Origin: Cafeteria roenbergensis
Lineage: Eukaryota; Sar; Bigyra; Bicosoecida; Cafeteriaceae
Assembly (NCBI GenBank): GCA_008330645.1
Contig: VLTN01000031.1
Span: 359,729 to 423,728, forward strand
Length of the DNA: 64,000 nt
Direction of reading: 5' to 3'
The notes below the pieces were generated by a model. That model ran no database searches. It was not told the origin of the DNA and saw nothing but the letters and a program-made list of their open reading frames with translations. Below are positions 1-10,927 of this stretch, piece by piece. The stretch's first letter is position 1, and every line of letters begins with the position of its first letter. A program made the position numbers and the translations under genes.

Positions 1-6
1 GCTCAC

Positions 7-2932
7 CTGCAGCCACCGGCGGAGCAGCGGGCCGTGCGGAAGGAGGCCGAACTTGCAGAGCTCGCAGGCAAGCTTGACGTTGTTGCGCTTTTCGAGGGCG
101 TGCGAGCGGGGGCGGCGCCGGACCAGGTACTTGAACTCCCGGGCGAGCAGGTCGACAGCGGGCTCGGCGAGCCCCGTGAGGGCGGCGTCGGCCGCGTCCG
201 TCGCCTGCGCGGGGGGCCGGGTGGCCTCGTCCACCTGCACCACCGCGCGCAGGATGAACGGCAGCGCCGCCGAGTCGGCGCGCCGCGCGGCCAGCAGCGA
301 CTCCGCCAGCCTGCGCTTTCCGCGCGGCGTGTGGAGCCCGCGCTGAAGGAAGGACCTGGCCCAGAAGTCTGCCGCCGTGATGGAGCGCACGGTCTGAAAG
401 AGAGCCTCAAGGGCCTCCGTGGTCGCGGCGGAGCGGTCCCTCGCGGCGATGACCAGCCCCGCGTCGGTGCCCTCCTCGCCCTCGGCCCCGCCGGCAGCCG
501 CGGCCCCAGCCACCTTGCCCTCTTGCGCGGCGTCCGCTCGATCCTCCTCCTCGTCGCTCGCGTCCTCCAGAAGTGCCTCCACCGCCGCCTGCAGTGCCCG
601 CTCCTCCTCGTCCGCCGCCGCCGCCTCCTCCTCCTCCTCGGAGGGGGCCGCCGCCGCCGCCAGCACCGCCTCCGCCAGCACCGCCACCGCCACCGCCAGC
701 CGCTCCCTCGCCGCGTCCCCGGGCGGCCTTGCCGCCGTCGCCGCCGCCGTCGTTCCCGCCGCCGCCGCCGCCGCTGCCGGCCTGAGCGCCCCCCGTGCCG
801 TCGCCGTCGCCGTCCTCGCCCGCCTCAGACTTGATCCCGATGCGCGCCAGCGCCGCCATCGCCCCAGTGACCCCGCTACCGTACCCCACGGCGCCCGTGC
901 CAGTCTTGGCGGTGGGGTCGTACAGCCCTGCCGCTGAGGACGCCGCTGTGGCCGCCCGCTTCGCGGCGTCGAGCCCTGCGCGCGAGCGATCCTCCCTGGC
1001 CCGCGCGTCGTCGAGCACCGCTGAGCGACGCGGGTCCCTCAGGAACGCCTCTGTGAAACGCAGTCGCTGCGACGTCCACCCCCTGTACAGGTCGCGTTCC
1101 GCCTCCGACTCGTACGGAGCGCCGGGGCTGTGAAAGCCACCGGCCTGCGACAGCACTGCAAGACGGCCGCCGGCGCCCGACGACGCGCCTGCCAGCACGA
1201 GGGGCTTGGGCGGGAGTCGCTCCCTGCCGCAGACGTCGACCAGAGCGGCAGCTCGCGCCTCCGCTGCGCGGGCCTCGTGTTTGGCCGTCTGTAGCTTTGC
1301 CGACTGGTTTGCCGTGAGGGCTCCGTTCTCCGCCTCCGCCTCCGCACTCCGCAGCCGCTGCTTGGCAAAGGACTTTCGCAGGCACTGCAACTGAGAGACA
1401 CATGCGTCGCTCCACCGGTCGAGGAGCGTCAGGGCCGCGCCCAGGTGAGGCTCCGGCAGAGACGCGACGAGCCGTCCAGCCCACGACGCTCGCACAGCCG
1501 GCGCGGACTGCGCCGCCCTTCGTGGCGCCACCCCCAGCAGCGTAGGCGCGGTCAGCTGCAGCGCCGGCACCACCAGGGCCACTCGCCTCAGCGCCTCCGC
1601 GGCGACGTCGCGCGCGGGCATGGGCAGGCTGCCCGGCTCAGGTCGCGCCGACGGGCCGCCCTGCGCCCCGCACTCCGCGGCCCCGGGCCAGAAGGACGGG
1701 CGCCGTGGCGGCAGAGCCGCGTACTCCTCGGCCTCACTTCGAAGTGCGTCCTCGTCCACCTCCTCCAGGTCCGTGATCGGCTTCACGCGCTTCGCAGTGG
1801 CCGGCAGCGTGCCCGCCGCCTCCTCCACGTCCCACGCAGCCTTGCCGATCACACTTCGAAGCAGAGCCACAACGGTGCCGCCGTTTCGAAACACGCCGGC
1901 GTCGAACATGGCCAGCACCAGCGCAAGCGTGGCGGTGAACTGGCTGGCTGCCGCGTCCGAGTCAGCCGAGGCGGCGGCGGCTGCGGTTGCAGCGGCGGCG
2001 GCTGTGGCGGCGCTCGGCTGTGACTGAGTGGAGGACCCTCCTCCGCCTGCCGCCGCCGCCGCCCCTCCAGCCGCCGCCGCCGCCGCCGCAGACGGCGCCG
2101 TTGCGGACAGCGCGGAAGAGCCCGCGCCCTGCCCCGCTGACTGGCCCGCTGACTGCGACGCTGAGCCCCCGGCAGAGCCCCCGGCAGAGCCGCCCTTGCG
2201 CGCAGAGGCCTTGGCAGCGCGCCGGCGGGCTTTGCCCGCCCTCCGCTCCGCGGCAGCATCAGCCGCCGCGTCTGCGGCCGCTTCGGCAGTGCCGCCCCCC
2301 ATGAGCGCCATCATCGCGTCGTCCATGCCTGCCTCGTCGTCGTCCGCGTCTGCGGCCGACTGGCGCCCGCCTCCCCCTCCGGCGCCGCCTGCTCGGCCGC
2401 CGCCGCTGCCGCCCCCGGAGCCGGATGCCGCTGCGTCGCCCCACCGCCCCGAGGGGTCTGCGGCAGCCTGCTTGCCAAGCGCAGCCAGCTCCCGCGCGAT
2501 GGATCCCCCTGGCGTCGCGCATGCGAGGCCCACAAGCTCCGCCTCGGCGCCAAGGCGCTTGAACAAGCGCTTCGCGAGCTTGGCCGCGAAAGCAGGGTAC
2601 GCGCCCGTCATGGCGCAGGCGACTCTGACCACTGCGCACACGTCCGACAGCCGGAACTTGGGGCTGTCAGCGATGGCCTGCGCGAGCTCGGACACGTGCC
2701 GCTCCAGGTCCAGGTGCTGAATGTCTGAAATCGACTTTTCGACCGCAGCCTCGGACATCCCCATGCCCAGGACGCGGTTGATCAGGGCGGCAGACTTGCG
2801 AAAGTCGCCAATCTTGCCTCGGGGCGCGGGCGTGTCGGGGCACGCGCTGGCCCGCAGCTTGTCGCGCAGGGCCAGCGCAGCAAGCGGGTCATCGGCCTGC
2901 GACGCCCACGGCGGACGGGGCCCGAAAGCCAT
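7..2932 (-). CDS. UPF2: UPF2-like nonsense-mediated decay factor (partial)
   Basis: UPF2 bridges UPF1 and UPF3 in nonsense-mediated mRNA decay. Residues about 45-160 read as the first half of an MIF4G domain (HVSELAQAIADSPKFRLSDV, then a Y-x-x-F motif). An Ala/Gly/Ser-rich insert (about 160-330) follows, then FTATLALVLAMFDAGVF. The helical stretch at about 500-570 and the Pro/acidic segment GAPYESEAERDLY near 604 match the region before UPF2's second MIF4G domain. The frame open from the ATG at 2932 runs to 407, but below about 700 the meaningful frame is another one. It gives an acidic linker, then a clear MIF4G core (EFKYLVRRRPRSHALEKRNN, about 100-160). No GTGAGY intron explains the switch, which lies in a GC repeat at about 700-830, so an indel or sequencing error is likely. 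The exon appears to end at base 7 with a GTGAGC donor (6-1); the C-terminus lies outside the window. Ordinary eIF4G-type MIF4G proteins are the alternative. Confidence 0.8.
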
Positions 2933-3229
2933 GCCGCCCTACCTCCGTGGTCGGTGCCGCACACAGGGGCGGAGCCTCGCGGGGGCAGAGACGCGCGCTG
3001 AGTGCCATCGCGCGCCGCGGGAGCGAGGCCTTGCCGGCCGTCGGAGCAGGGCTCGCCCCCGCTTTCGACAGAGCCTCCCGGCGAGCGGCAGCGTAGCCGA
3101 CGTTGTGGGGGCAACCGAGCAGCCAGCGGCCCGCGAGCGCCCGGCCCTCCGCACTCGACGCGGTCGAGGCCCAGCCTCTCGCGAGCCAGCCAGCCAGCTG
3201 CCCCGAGCCGGCTGCCGGAGCGCTTGAGG
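2933..3229. promoter_or_regulatory. Shared divergent promoter, UPF2 / TRAPPC10
   Basis: The 297 bp between the two head-to-head start codons must hold both promoters. It is uniformly GC-rich. I see no TATA box, and there is no long convincing coding frame. Confidence 0.4.
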
Positions 3230-6200
3230 ATGCAGTCCGTGCCGCCGGAGGTGCTGCGGCCGCCCGAGCCCTATGTTGCCGTGCTCGCCGACAGCTCCAC
3301 GGGGTCCATGCTCGCGCGAGCCCTCACTGCCGCCAACACAACCGCCACTGGCGGCTTTCTGGTGGGCGGCAGGCAGCCCGGGCAGGTCGCGGCCTCGTCG
3401 GACCGGTCTTCGCGCCTGGCGCTGTCCTACCGCGCAGTGGACCTCGCTGCCTTCCCCAGGCCGGACGCCATCCGGCACGTGCTGGGGCACCCTGGGCCTG
3501 CCCCCTCCGCTGCCGATGCCATCCTGCGCGAGGATTGGCACGTGGCACGGGCGTCTCTCCCGTGCGCGGCGGTGGCCGTGGCCATTCTGGATCCGTCGAC
3601 GCCCCCCGAGGCGTGGGCTGCCGCGCGCGAATCGGCCGTGGGCCGGTGGCGCGCAGCCAAGGCGTGTCTGGCCGCCAGCGACGCCCCCGTGCACTGCGTG
3701 GCCATCTGGCCAGGCGGGCCCGAGCCTTCGCAGCGTTCTGCTCGCGAAGCCGCGTCGAAGCGACTTGCAGAGTGAGTTGCGACTGCCGCGCTGCCCGCCC
3801 GCGGGCGCTGATGTCCGGGGACGGGGAAAGGGGGGTTGGCAAGGGGTTGCATGCGGCCTTTGCGATTGCTCTGTGCCTGCCCGCTGCTGCCGGGCGGGCG
3901 CAGACCGCCCTGTCCGCGCTGCGCGCCTGTGCTGCGAGCGGGCTTGTCGTTGTTTGTTGTTCCGAGTGCCTCGGCACGGCCTGCCGTGCGCAAGCTCGCG
4001 CCATCCCTGCCAGCCAGGCCCTGCACCAGCGACCCTCCCCCCCCCCCGACGCCTTGCCCCGCCTGCGCTGATTCGCGCGCAGACTGCGCTCTGCCCTGGG
4101 CCCGGACTGCCCCTCCGCTCTGCTGCTGACAGCCGAGGACCTCGCCGCCGCCGCATCGGACGGGGACTCGCCACCCACGTCGCCGGGACCCATCTCTTCG
4201 CGCGCCACGCGTCTGGAGGCGGCTCTGCGTTCCGCCGCCGCCGCCCACCTGCAGGGAGCGATCCACCGCGTGTCATCGGCCACAATTGCAGGGTGGGCGC
4301 CCACGGACCGCTGCCGCGCTGCCTTCGCCCGGGCAGAGGCTTGCGAGGCCCTTGGGTTTGCCGAAACCGCGGTGAACGCCTACGCGGAGGCCGTGTCGGC
4401 TGCAGGGGCGGTCATCGCCTCGGCCCCCGAGCTCGGCGCCGCAGGCTGCGCCGGCAACGCCATCCTCTGGGCAGCAGCGCGCGCGCTGCAAGCCACGCTG
4501 GCAGCCGGATCGGCCAGCGCAGCGGGCTTCGCCGCCGCCTTCCACAGAGAGGCCTTGGTGGCCATGGGCAGGGTCCCCAGCGCCGCGGCCGGCAGCAGCC
4601 TTCGCGCGCTGTGCGTGCGCGCCCGCCACTGGGCGCGTGTGGCGGCGTTGCAGCTTCTGCACGCAGAGCTGCTCCAGCTGGCCATGGTGTCCGTTGCGCT
4701 GGCGCCAGAGGGCGTCGCGCCGTCGCAGACTGACGCCCCTGCTCAGGCTCTGCCGCACATCAGCCCGGCGGTGTTTTATTCCGCCGCTGCCCGCTCCGCG
4801 GCGAATCAGCGCCTGGCAGTGGAGGCAGTGCTAGAGGCAGCCGCTGCCGCGGGAATCGCCCCCCCCGACCCTGCGGCCGCAGCAGCGGCAGCGGCAGTGG
4901 CAGGCGATGGCTCGGACGTCGCCCCTGACTCTGTGTCCGGATCTGCATCCGCAGCTGGAGCCGGAGCCGGTGCCTCAACGGATACGGCGCCGCCAACCTT
5001 TGCCGGGGCTCCCCCGACGAGCGACATCGACTGGATCAAGGCAGCCGGGTCGCTCAGCGAAGCCCACGAATCCGTCCTTTCAGCCTCCGCTCAGGCGCAG
5101 GCCACCAACGAAACGGCCCTCGACATGGCCGAGGAGGCCGCAGGCGGCAGGCGCGGCCGGCTCCCGGGCGCCTTCGGCCGCCGCGCCGGTGTGGCTCTGC
5201 CGCCCTTTCTGCCTGCGTCGGCATCGCCCTGCCTGGCCGCTGCTGTGGCGGGGCCCTCGGTAAAGAAGGGCCTCCCCTTCGCCGCGAAACCGCCCCGCAG
5301 AGCCACCAGGGCAGAGCTGGCGCGCCGAGTGCTGGTCGGGCGGGAGCTGCTGCTGCGGGCAGCGGGCGCGGCCCGTGCGGCCGCCGGCAGCGCGACTGGC
5401 GCCGAGCCAGCCGACTGGTCCACTGAGTGGTTTGACAAGACCGGCGTGCGCGGCGGAGCGGCGCTGGCGCCCCGTCTGGCGCCCGTGCCGAGCGAGGGCG
5501 GCGCTCCCTGGGAGGAGGACGCTGCAGCCGCCCTGGTGCTGCTTCGCCCGGCTCTGCACGGTGTCCTGTCGGACGGGACGGCGCCGGCGTCCCTGGTGGC
5601 ACCTCTGCTGGTGATGACGGCTCGCGCAGCGGCGGCGGTGAGAGACGCGCTGTCGCTCGCCCACGCTCTCTGGTGCCTGGCAGGCATCGCAGCCAGCCAA
5701 GCGGCTCTGCCGTCCTCCCCGGCGGGAACCCCAGCACCCTCCGACACCGGGTGCGGCTGGCAGGTCCCAGCCCCCCGGGCCGCCGTGTCCGGTGCTGCCG
5801 CCGCTCTCGGATCCGCCTTGTCATCCCTCGGCGACGTCCTGAGCGAGGACGCCGCTGCCCCGGCAGGCGGCGCGGGCGGCGCTCTGGCCCTGCTGCGCAA
5901 CGGCCTTCGGCCGGTTCTCTCGCACGGATCCTTCCTACCGCCAGTGCTGCCCGCCGTGCCGGAGTCGGCGGGCGCGCTGGGCGCAGTGCTGTCCGCCAGA
6001 CCCGTGCCCAAGGCGGTGCACAGGCCCGCCGCAGCGCCGGTTCCCGTGCCGATCCTGGCATCGCTGACCTTTGAGCGCCGGGCGGTGCCCGTGGGGGGCC
6101 AGCTCACCGCCACGCTGCGCCTCCGTTTCGATGTGCCGGGCCCCGCCCCGGGCGCGGACGAGGCCCCAGCCATCGAGCTGCGATCCGTGACGCTGCTTCT

Positions 6201-9200
6201 GACCCGTCCAGAGTACTCCGTCAGGCTTCGCCACGACGCCTCCGCCCCTGCCCCGCCGGCAGGGCCCGGCGCCGAACCCGTCCCGGTCGACCTCGCGCCG
6301 CCGGCAGAGCCGTCCCGCACCGGCGTGCGCTGGGAGGGCGCGGCAAACCTCCGCCTCGCCGCAGGTCGCACGCTCAGCTGGCGCCTCCGCCTCCGCGCCC
6401 ACGCCCCGTACCCTGCGCAAGCCGTGGTCGCCACCAGCGCGGTCGCGGCGGCCTCCGCCCCGCCGCAGCCCCCCACGGACCTGCCCTGGGCCCCGCTGCG
6501 ACCGGCCTCCCTCCGCCGCGCCGCCAGACGCCTGGCCGACCCTGTCAAGCTCGGGGCAGCGTTCGGTGCCGGGGGCAGCGGCTCCTTCGACGTGGCCGGC
6601 GCGGGAGGCTCCGCCTTCTGCACCGACCCCGCTGTCATGGATCACAAGCCGGCTCTGCCGACAGCAGCATCGGAAGTGGATGGACCCTTCAGCTCTGCCA
6701 CATCGGTGCCGCGCGTCCGTGCCCTGTGCGACGCCGCCGAGCAGCAGGCCCGGTCCTCTGAGCACGCGGCCACGGCCTGGGGCATGCTCGCCAGAGGCGG
6801 CGCGGGCAGCGCGGCGGCCGCCCCTGCAGTCGCCGCCGCGCTCTCTTCCGCGGCAGCGGCAGCGGCAGCGGCTGGCTTGGCCGGCCACGCCGCCTCTGCC
6901 GGCTCCGGGAGGCTGCGGCTTTGCTCTGCCGTGGCTGAGTGGGCGGGAACCACCGACTCCTTCGAGGGCCACACCGGGTCGCAAGTGGCTCTGCTCCCGC
7001 TGCAGATCGTGACCGGCCTCGCGAAGGGCGCACCCGTGGCGGCGCGTGCCGGGAGCCGGGGCGCGGCTTCGCCTGCGCTGGCCGACGACGCCGCCGCCAC
7101 CATGGCGGAGCGCGGGGGCGTCGCTCACACGCTGGGGGATCGCGCCGCTCCTGCTGGCAGAGCCGCTGTTCGAGCAGCTGCGCTGCGCATCGGAGACGTC
7201 GGACCGGCCGCCTCGGCCGGCCTCGCCAGCGGACCGTTCGGCATCGTGCAGCGGGCTGCAGAGGCTGCCGGGGCAACGCACCGCTCCAGCAGCGTGAGAG
7301 AGCTCTGCAGGTGGGCGGCCGCGGCGGCAGCGGCCGTTGCAGCCGCGTCCGGCGCTGGAACGCTCCCGTCCAGCGTAGACTCGTTGGAGGCCGCCGCGGA
7401 TGACGTGGCAGCCCTGCTGGCCACGGGAGGCGCTCTTCTTCCGAGCGACGCGGAGGCGCGGCGGGGGCTGGACGGCGCGGCGGCGGTTTCGGCTGCGGCG
7501 GGCTCTGCGGTGGCAGGTGCGACGCCGTCTGGCGGCGGCTTTGATGACGTGTCCGTCGTGGCGCGGCCGCCAGCGGTGGACGTTGCGGTGCTGGGCGACG
7601 GGCTGCCGGCCTGGGAGGGCTCCGCGCACTGGCTCGTAGCCACCGCCACGGCAGCACAGGCAGAGGCAGGGTGCGGCTGTGTCGGGCCGGGCGTGGTCGT
7701 GTCCGGCCTTCGGCTCGCTGCCTCCGTCGTGGCCCCGCTGACGGAGCGGCGTGGCGCCGACGGCTCTGCCGGTGCCTCGGCCGGTGCCGTGGGCCGCAGA
7801 CTGGCCGAGTGCGTGGTGCTTGTGCCCGCGGGGGCGTGGGTGAGGCTTGATGCCACCGACGGCGACGAGGGCGCCGCTGGTGGCGAAGCCGCTGCCGGCC
7901 CTGTGGCAGCCGGCGAGCAAGCCAGCGCCGCGGCTCTGTGCTCGGCTGTCCAGGGGAAGATCGGACGGGCGGCAGAGCTGCTGGCGGCTCCCAAGGGCTC
8001 GGCAAGACAGGGGCTCGGCGATGCCGCGGACAAGCTGCGGGTGCTGCCGGCGACGGCGAGTGTGGCCCTCCCCCTCCTCGAGTGCGGCGTAACCGCGGCA
8101 ATTCGTTTCGCCGTGGTGGTTCCCACAGTGGGGTCGAGCGCGGGGCCCGTGGCCGCGGCAGCGCGTGAGCCCGAGGCGGCGGCGGCCGCCCCCACGCTGT
8201 GCGTGCGAGCCGCTGTCGCCGCCGTGGGCCCGCTCTCCCGCGCCGCCGCCCTCAGAGCCGCAGCCCCAGCCGGAGCCGTGTCCAATGCCGCCACGGGCGC
8301 CCACACGGCGGCATCTGCAGGCGCGGCAGCGGCACCGAAGGCCGGAGCGGCAGCGGCAGCGGCATCGGCAGCGGCAGCGGCCGGTGACAGCGATGCAGCT
8401 GCCGCCGGAGCCAGTGTCGCCCGAGGCATCCAGCGCCCCACCGCGCTGCTGGCCGCCGGCGGGCGCCTTCCGGCTGAGGCCGGGCCCTGGTCGGAGGCGC
8501 CCCCCTCCGTGGCGGCCGCGGCGGCAGCTCACCCTGCGCTGGCGGCCACGCGCGCTGCGGATGCGTCGTGGGCGGTTTCGCCGCCGCTGTCGCGGGCAGC
8601 CGACCTGTTCACATCGGGGCAGCGGCCACTGGTCGCCGCGTCGGCAGTGTTCCCGAGCGAAGGCAGCCATGACGGGGCCAGCCGAGGCGGCGCTGGCCGC
8701 ACTCCGCCAGGCTGCATCGGTCCCCACATCGCTCCGGGCGACACCGCGTCGCTCATCCTGGGCCTGAGTTGCCCGGCGTGCCTGCCCGCCGGTGCCCTCG
8801 ACCCGGCCTCTGCCCCGAAGCCCCGCTCCACGGCGCAGCAGGTTGCGCTGGCCAAGTGCTGGGCGGACGCGGAGGCGCTGGACCCCGTCGCGAGGCAGAG
8901 CGTCCAGCTGGCTCTGCTCCGTGTGATGTGCCCGCCGGCGCTGCCGAGAGCGTCACTGGTCTGCAGCAGCGTGGCCGTCACGCCGCCGCCCGCAACCGCC
9001 TCTGGGGCGGACGGGGGCGCCGCCCCGGGTGCCTCTGCGCATGGTGAGGCCGGGCGTGTGGCCTCGGCGCATGCCCCGCAGCTGAGGGCGGCGCTGTGGC
9101 TGCCAGGCGCAGACGAGCTCGAAGGCGCAGACAGCAGCGACAGCGGCAGCGACCGCCGCAGCGACGCGAGAATCAGCTTGGCGTCGGCCGAGGCGCCTGC

Positions 9201-9999
9201 GCTGGTGGGCGAGCCCTCCCCGGCCGGGGCGGCGGCGGCGGCCAAGGCCGAGGCGGCAGGGGCCTTCCCTGGCACGCTGGGCTGCGGGTGGTCCGCCGCG
9301 CTGCGGCTGCGAGCGCCGCAGCCGGCGGATCTATTCGCCGCTGCTTCCCGATCGCCTTCGGGCCGAATCGTGGGCAGCGCTGAGATGCGGCTGGCAGCCG
9401 CAGCCGGGCGGGGGTCGGGCATCGAGAGGGTTGCTCTGGGGACCGTGCGAGCCCAGTGGGAGGAGCGCACTGTGGGCGAGGGCTCCGCTCTGTGGCGGCC
9501 GGTGCGGACTGGCCGCTGGTCGGCTGCGGTTCCCAGCCTGGCGCTGGTCGCGCGGCCAGTGCAGCTGCGAATCACGGGACCGACGGCGGTGCCTGCAGGG
9601 GGCGAGGCATCGGCTGTGGTGGAGCTTCTGTCGGCTCTGCCGCGGCCGCTGCTGGTTGACGCAGCCTGGGGAGACCACCCTGTGGCGGTGCCGTCTGGCC
9701 CACAGGCGCGCCTGCCCGGGGATGCGGCTGGCGACAGGGGCGAGAGTGTTGGTCTCGTGTCCAGCGGCGCGGCGTCTCGTCGTGTCCTCCTCCGGCCTGG
9801 CGTGCTCTGCCGGATCGCGCTGCCCTTGATGGGCCTCAACTGCGGGGTCTTCCTCCCGCCCCGCGTGCGTCTTAGGGCTCTCGCCGATGGCTCGCCAGCT
9901 GGAGCGGAGGAGGGCCGCTCGCTGGTCGCAGCTGCATCGGACATGGGCTCCGTTGTGGGAGCGCGAGGCGTGCGACTGCCGCCCGTTGCTGTGATGTGA
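3230..9999 (+). CDS. TRAPPC10: TRAPPC10/TRS130-like TRAPP-II subunit
   Basis: TRAPPC10 (Trs130) is a core subunit of the TRAPP-II tethering complex that activates Rab11/Ypt31 at the Golgi. I read two exons, 3230-3771 and 4083-9999, giving about 2152 residues. Exon 1 has the N-terminal pattern of the family: AWAAARESAVGRWRAAK followed by a strand-forming HCVAIW segment, like the conserved lysine/tryptophan helix and DWLIV strand. Exon 2 starts with LRSALGPDCPSALL and continues into IAGWAPTDRCRAAFARAEAC and EALGFAETAVNAYAEA, resembling the family's PGW motif and the following tandem helices. The C-terminal half is beta-sandwich-like (for example ELRSVTLLLTRPEYSVRL), as in Trs130. It is longer than animal homologues (about 1260) because of Ala-rich inserts. 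TRAPPC11 or TRAPPC9 are the alternatives, since similarity outside these motifs is low. It ends convergently with the centromere-protein gene downstream. Confidence 0.62.
3772..4082 (+). other. Intron of TRAPPC10-like gene
   Basis: The donor is GA|GTGAGT and the acceptor GCGCGCAG|A. A C-rich tract sits upstream and a CTGAT branch-point-like motif lies 12 bases before the AG. Splicing joins phase-2 GA to A (Glu) and enters the long downstream frame exactly; without it exon 1 stops at 3775. Confidence 0.75.
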
Positions 10000-10927
10000 G
10001 GGGAGGCTGTCCGAGTCGCGCTGTGTGTGGCACTGCAGCGTCGCCAGCTCAAGCCACTCTCTTCGTGGACACGCACCGTCCGAGCGCCCAGCGCAAGCAC
10101 GAACTGCTGCAGCCTGCGCGCCGCTGCTGAAGCAGGCTGTGCTGCTTTTCGCTGCAAACTGACAGGTGCTTGCAAGCTCGGCCTCAGCAGGCCTGGAGCG
10201 AGCTCCACAGACGGGAACGCACAGCATGGGTCTGCAAAACCGCCTGCGATCGTGGCATGACACACACAAGTTCACCTGGTGGCCGCCACATGACTGACGC
10301 TGCCATACACGGCTGTGTTTGCGTTTCATTCGTCCAGCAAGGCGAGACCTCTGCTCATCAAATTGGCGCCACCGTCGCTCCTGATTCAAGAGCTGTCTGG
10401 CCGAGAACAGAGGCTTGCGCTTTCGGCCACATTGGGGAGGCCTTGTTGGAAGCATATTTTGTGCACACATTGTGCCGAAAAGGGAGCTGCTTCCAGACTC
10501 AAACGTTTGCTGCCCTGCGGATGCCAGGACACGTCCAGATTTCATCATACACCTCCCTTCGCAATGGTCGGGAAAGTGCAAAAACTTCTGCTCCCCGCCT
10601 GCTGTGCTCGTGGGTGGCCTTGCAACTCAAGTTCTATGTCAACGGAATCTAGGGTATCAGTCGCAAGGATTTCGAGTGCCCAACAATGGATCAAGCCTGG
10701 CTTGAAACGCACACGTTCACAAATTGTGATGGATAGGCCAATAACAAGGCATGACAAGCTGGCGCCTGAGACACAGTTTGAGCAGATGCGATGCAATTCG
10801 CTGATGCGTTTGTCAAGCCGTTCGTGTGGCCGATGCCTGAAGCCAACATTGCAGCCCGACGCAAAACCAACTTGCGGTCCGACCATCTCGGAAGCAGTTC
10901 GGCCGTCTCACGAGCTTGCGCACGCAG
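10000..10927. other. Convergent intergenic region with lowered GC
   Basis: This holds the 3' ends of two convergent genes. From about 10300 to 10900 the GC content falls to roughly half, well below the flanking coding DNA. Open frames here show no recognisable domain. I see no tRNA, no element ends and no clear polyadenylation hexamer. Confidence 0.5.

Noticed and set aside
5935-8727. A 930-residue minus-strand open frame inside the TRAPPC10-like gene
   Set aside because: Arg/Gly-rich antisense shadow without recognisable motifs.
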